Positions 60,238-64,000 of a stretch of 64,000 bases of DNA are shown piece after piece. Below the pieces are notes generated by a model that was not told where the DNA came from, made no database searches, and saw nothing but the letters and a program-made list of their open reading frames with translations. The stretch is from Saccharomycopsis fibuligera x Saccharomycopsis cf. fibuligera (Eukaryota; Ascomycota; Saccharomycetes; Ascoideales; Saccharomycopsidaceae): assembly GCA_001936135.1 (NCBI GenBank), contig CP012811.1, positions 372,001 to 436,000 of the forward strand. Direction: 5' to 3'. The translations under genes were made by a program, and so were the position numbers. Position 1 is the stretch's first letter. Every line of letters starts with the position of its first letter.

Positions 60238-61308
60238 TCAATCGTACCACATCTTGATTAACTCTTCGGAAACCGCACCTGGAGTCAACACCCCCAAATC
60301 TGTAATCAAAGCAGTAATGTACTCATGCGACGTGAAATCTAATTTTGGCGAATGTTGAATTAAATCTTGTTCTTCTTCGCTATTGTCTCCTTCCAAACTT
60401 TTGCTTTCGTTATTGACTATATCTTCGCTACTGCTGTTACTACTGCCGCTGCTACTGGCACTATCACTGGTATTGCTATTGCTACTGTTATTATCAGTCT
60501 TGAAATTCAAAGGATTCACATCGAGCTGCAAGTCGTCTGGTCCTAATGGATACAATCTAACAAACTTGTGAGATTCAGCAGCCACATAAACTGGCTTGTT
60601 GAAATTTTTGGCCAAAAGGGCAATTTGGAAAGTACCAATATTATTGATGATCCCACCACTTTCGGCCACACCTTCAGCACCAACAAGAACCTTGTCAACC
60701 TTGTTTATTATGTAACCAACACTACTGTCGTGAATCAATGCAGTAGGAATCCCCTTGGCCTTTAATCTTTTGCTAAATGTGATCCCCTGGGAACTTGGCT
60801 TAGACTCAGTAAGCACGATTCTGAACCGCACATGACGGTCAAAAGCGTACTGAAGCATATGAAATATCACTCTGGAATAGCCATGGATCAACAACACATC
60901 ATCGTCTCTAATGAAATTGAAACCGGTTTTGGCAATTTTAGTTCTTGCTTCTTTTGATCTTGAAAGAAATAGCTGTCCATTCTCACCCAAATGCTGTTTG
61001 CAAGATTCCCAATCACTGTACAAGTGCAAGTTACGCAAAATGAAACGGGAAAACAAATCACAACCAGCACTGAGGGAGATAGAGTTGGCGATATTGTTTT
61101 TAAGAGTACTAGAAGCAACTTCCAACAAGTTGATGAGTTCTGCTTGGGTGGATGGTTCTTTCTTTTGGATCAACTTCACCAATGACTCAATAGCAGCAAT
61201 CGGCTTGGTGATGTCTGGGTCTTCTTTGAGGAAAGTGAGGTATGTGCCGACAATGTCAAAGTCACCAATGACACTGTGCTTATCTAGCTGAGCGGTTTCT
61301 GAGCTCAT
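60238..61308 (-). CDS. GCN3: Translation initiation factor eIF2B alpha subunit
   Basis: Alpha subunit of the eIF2B GDP-GTP exchange factor, the part that senses phosphorylated eIF2 and links stress to translation (Gcn4 control). The 356-residue frame has the family C-terminal Rossmann-like domain: DVLLIHGYSRVIFHMLQYA, VRFRIVLTESKPSSQG, GIPTALIHDSSVGYIINKVDKVLVGAEGVAESGG, NIGTFQIALLAKNFNKPVYVAAESHKFVR, and LGVLTPGAVSEELI at the end. A Ser/Asn/Glu-rich insertion of about 45 residues (roughly 273-318) explains the excess over the 305-residue yeast protein. ATG 61308-61306; divergent from MEF2 across 265 bp. Confidence 0.97.
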   Translation of the reverse strand: MSSETAQLDKHSVIGDFDIVGTYLTFLKEDPDITKPIAAIESLVKLIQKKEPSTQAELINLLEVASSTLKNNIANSISLSAGCDLFSRFILRNLHLYSDWESCKQHLGENGQLFLSRSKEARTKIAKTGFNFIRDDDVLLIHGYSRVIFHMLQYAFDRHVRFRIVLTESKPSSQGITFSKRLKAKGIPTALIHDSSVGYIINKVDKVLVGAEGVAESGGIINNIGTFQIALLAKNFNKPVYVAAESHKFVRLYPLGPDDLQLDVNPLNFKTDNNSSNSNTSDSASSSGSSNSSSEDIVNNESKSLEGDNSEEEQDLIQHSPKLDFTSHEYITALITDLGVLTPGAVSEELIKMWYD

Positions 61309-61573
61309 TGTGGAGTATAAGTTGTTGCTTATCCTCTATAACTGACAGCCTTCTCTTCTCTTCTCTTCTCCTCTGTTTCTTTCAAGTAATTTTTGTCTTT
61401 CAATTTTTCTATCTCGGCCAATACAAAGTTACCCGCATACTCCTCCAGATTTTGCGCAGATTGGCAGCAAAAACCCTTTAATTTGCGCTGCTTTTCAACA
61501 TCGCGAATACTAGCAATTTAATTCTAGTGGCATCCATTTCAGCAAGATTATCTTTAAGAAGCCTCATGGGACA

Positions 61574-64000
61574 ATGCTAGTCGAAAAATCTTGGGCCGCA
61601 AGAGCGCTTTTCCGGCTGCTATTAAAGCCGCTGCAATGTGCGTTGCTTCATAGGATTTCTACACCTTCCAGGGCCATCGATGGCTTTACAGTGCTTGCGC
61701 TAACGTCGACAAAATATTCAATTAAACGAAATTATGCAATAAGTACCAATAACGCCACTCCTACGGACATAAACCTTAACCTGATCCCATTGCACAAAAT
61801 TAGAAACGTTGGTATCATTGCCCATATTGATGCTGGTAAGACTACCACCACCGAGCGCATGCTTTATTATTCTGGCTCCATCAAGCAAATTGGTGATGTT
61901 GATCAAGGTGATACAATCACAGACTACTTGCCAGCAGAACGAGACCGTGGTATTACAATTCAATCCGCGGCGGTGACAATGCCATGGAATCAAAGCAAAA
62001 TTAATGTTATTGATACCCCCGGTCATGCTGATTTCACTTTTGAAGTGATCAGGTCACTCAGAGTGCTTGATGGTGCGGTGACGATCTTGGATGCAGTTGC
62101 TGGGGTCGAAGCGCAGACTGAAAAAGTTTGGAAACAGGCTAAGTCACTACGTTTGCCTAGTGTGGTGTATATCAATAAGATGGACCGTATGGGTAGTGGA
62201 TTTAGTCGGACTTGCAGAGACATCATTACCAAGTTGCGTACTAAGATTGTGTTGGTGAACATTCCTTATTTTGTCGAGAATAAAGAAACCAGGGAGCTCA
62301 TATTTAGTGGAGTGGTGGATGTTTTGAATAAGAAACTTCTCAAGTGGGATTTAAATGCAGAAGGGGAAGATGGATCCAAGATTACAGTTGTTGATTTGGA
62401 ACAACACAAGGACACATACCCGCAAAGCTACCAAGAATTGTGCAAAGCAAGAGAATCAGCAATTGAAACACTTTGTGAGTTCGATGATAATTTAGTAGAT
62501 GCGTTTTTGGAATCCGAAGAAGATTACATGAAAGTTAGTGCCAAGGATATCAACACCGCGTTAAGACAAGCAACCATTAGTGATCAAGTGGCACCAGTGC
62601 TATGCGGTGCCAGTTTTAAAAATATTGGGGTTCAACCATTGTTGGATGCGGTTATTGATTATTTGCCAAACCCAAATGAAACTAGAATTCCTGAGATCAC
62701 TTCCAAGTTCAGCAACACTAGCAATAAAAAGAAGAGAAGTGTCAGAAATGATAAACAACAGCAGCAGAATAGCGACAGTAAACAGCAACAGGGGGCCCAA
62801 TATGCGGTTCCTGCAAAAACTGATCCTGCCAGCGGGCTACTCGTTAACAACAACAACCATTTGTCACTTGGTTTAGCGTTCAAGGTTATTACAGATTACA
62901 GAAAAGCACCGATGATTTTCGTTAGAGTATATTCTGGTAGAATACAAAATGGTGGAACAGTGTTAAACACCAGAACGGGCAAAAAATTTAGAATTACTAA
63001 CTTGTTTTTGATTAACGGTAACACCACTCAGCATATTGACAAGCTTACTTGTGGTAACATTGGGGTAATTACTGCTTCATTAGTTTCTTCTGCTGACGAT
63101 AGTAGTGGTGCTAATGGCAGCAGCAACGGCTCAGAATCAATGGACGCTAATGCCCACTTGGGCTCAGGAGCCAATTCAGTGCATTTGAGCGACATCAATG
63201 AAATCAAAACTGGTGACACTTTGCTAACTCACTTTACCAAAAAAGATGGTCTCAAATCTTTCAAAGGTTTAGAAACTGGGATCGCACTTAACCCAATTGC
63301 AGTACCCCCATCAATTTTTATCACCAGTTTAGAACCGCGTACATTGAACGATAAGCGTATCTTGGATGAGAACTTGAAAATCTTGCTTCGTGAAGACCCA
63401 AGTTTACGAGTATTTGAAAACGAAGAAGGGCAAACTTTGATTAGTGGTATGGGCGAACTTCATTTGGAGATTGTTAAAGATCGTTTAATCAATGACATGA
63501 AGACGAACTGCGAAATCAGTAAAGTTATGGTGACTTATAAAGAGACTTTACTCAACCTGACCCCAATTATTAATAGAGTGATTGAAGGTGGGAAAGAAGA
63601 AGGTGATGATTTTGTAATTGAGTTTGAAATTGTGCCTTTTGATGGGCCAGTGGAAGAACATCCATTATATGAAGACGATGCTTGTATTGCTTTGCCTAAT
63701 AATGACAATTTGGTGCATATTCCTCTTTCAGCTGCTCCGGAATCAGTACAACAATTCATCAATAATGAAAGTAATGAAAACAACAATAACAGTAACACAT
63801 TTTGGCCATTACAAGTGAAATATGAGCAAGTCATCAACGCCATCGTATCCTCCTGTATCAGCACTTTGCAAAACGGTGGTGCTATTGCCAATTTACCATT
63901 AAATTCCGTCATGATATCAGTTCGCAAATGGAATGTCCCAAAAAATGCCATTGAAGTAAAAACGTTGCTTACGTTAACTAGAGACGCAGTACTTGAATCA
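61574..64000 (+). CDS. MEF2: Mitochondrial elongation factor G2 (ribosome recycling), 3' end outside window
   Basis: Mitochondrial EF-G2, the GTPase that with RRF recycles mitochondrial ribosomes. The frame opens at ATG 61574 with a basic mitochondrial presequence (about 1-60) and stays open to the right edge (809 codons), so the last residues are missing. GTPase motifs: AHIDAGKT (83-90), RDRGITIQSA, DTPGH (147-151), NKMD (201-204), VLCGASF. Domains II to IV follow, with RVYSGRIQNGG and GMGELHLEIVKDR. Two low-complexity insertions, Lys/Gln-rich (about 384-409) and Ser/Gly-rich (about 509-533), are not in canonical EF-G. CTG codons in the presequence would be Ser in a CUG-clade yeast. Confidence 0.97.
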   Translation, partial: MLVEKSWAARALFRLLLKPLQCALLHRISTPSRAIDGFTVLALTSTKYSIKRNYAISTNNATPTDINLNLIPLHKIRNVGIIAHIDAGKTTTTERMLYYSGSIKQIGDVDQGDTITDYLPAERDRGITIQSAAVTMPWNQSKINVIDTPGHADFTFEVIRSLRVLDGAVTILDAVAGVEAQTEKVWKQAKSLRLPSVVYINKMDRMGSGFSRTCRDIITKLRTKIVLVNIPYFVENKETRELIFSGVVDVLNKKLLKWDLNAEGEDGSKITVVDLEQHKDTYPQSYQELCKARESAIETLCEFDDNLVDAFLESEEDYMKVSAKDINTALRQATISDQVAPVLCGASFKNIGVQPLLDAVIDYLPNPNETRIPEITSKFSNTSNKKKRSVRNDKQQQQNSDSKQQQGAQYAVPAKTDPASGLLVNNNNHLSLGLAFKVITDYRKAPMIFVRVYSGRIQNGGTVLNTRTGKKFRITNLFLINGNTTQHIDKLTCGNIGVITASLVSSADDSSGANGSSNGSESMDANAHLGSGANSVHLSDINEIKTGDTLLTHFTKKDGLKSFKGLETGIALNPIAVPPSIFITSLEPRTLNDKRILDENLKILLREDPSLRVFENEEGQTLISGMGELHLEIVKDRLINDMKTNCEISKVMVTYKETLLNLTPIINRVIEGGKEEGDDFVIEFEIVPFDGPVEEHPLYEDDACIALPNNDNLVHIPLSAAPESVQQFINNESNENNNNSNTFWPLQVKYEQVINAIVSSCISTLQNGGAIANLPLNSVMISVRKWNVPKNAIEVKTLLTLTRDAVLES

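Overview
The window is nuclear DNA of a budding yeast, most likely of the CUG-Ser clade near Lodderomyces or the Candida parapsilosis/tropicalis group. The evidence is: AT-rich intergenic DNA, compact mostly intronless genes, short introns with GTATGT/GTAAGT donors and TACTAAC branch sites, a complex I accessory subunit (complex I is absent from Saccharomyces), LINE relics resembling Zorro/L1 elements, and scarce CTG codons, several of them in serine-rich stretches. The species cannot be fixed from sequence alone. Gene symbols are Saccharomyces ortholog names recognised from protein motifs. Translations quoted use the standard code, so CTG is probably Ser rather than Leu.

Layout. 1-11.4 kb holds SWP1 (cut by the window edge), CDC45, LCL2, SEN2, IRC19, tRNA-Val, TDA2 and VTC1. 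11.9-16.8 kb holds SEC6 and a FUR4-type uracil permease, convergent. 16.8-27.2 kb is gene-poor, with a LINE relic next to an intron-bearing tRNA-Gln and one MFS permease. 27.2-36 kb holds JEM1, DBP10 and EMW1. 37.5-43.7 kb is FAS1. 43.7-48.7 kb is a non-coding stretch with tRNA-Ala, a GC-rich structured RNA candidate, intron-bearing tRNA-Trp and a second LINE relic. 48.7-55.8 kb holds an Asn-rich protein and a GCR1_C-domain transcription factor, separated by 3.7 kb of repeat-rich DNA. 56.9-64 kb holds an NDUFB2-like subunit, FPR2, POF1, GCN3 and MEF2 (cut at the right edge).

The genes are unlinked housekeeping functions, as usual for yeast, with some shared themes: secretory pathway (SWP1, LCL2, JEM1, FPR2, SEC6), mitochondrion (NDUFB2-like, MEF2, IRC19), RNA and translation (SEN2, DBP10, GCN3, tRNAs). 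SEN2, the tRNA-intron endonuclease subunit, lies in the same window as two intron-containing tRNA genes. Three genes are only recovered by splicing: LCL2 (one intron), TDA2 (two introns with a 19-codon middle exon) and FPR2 (one intron).

The most interesting signal is a pair of decayed, 5'-truncated copies of one non-LTR retrotransposon. Each sits just upstream of a tRNA gene, head-to-head with it, and both end in the same 3' sequence plus poly(A). This suggests a LINE family that inserts next to Pol III genes. Second is an unannotated GC-rich RNA-like locus at about 46.37-46.61 kb.
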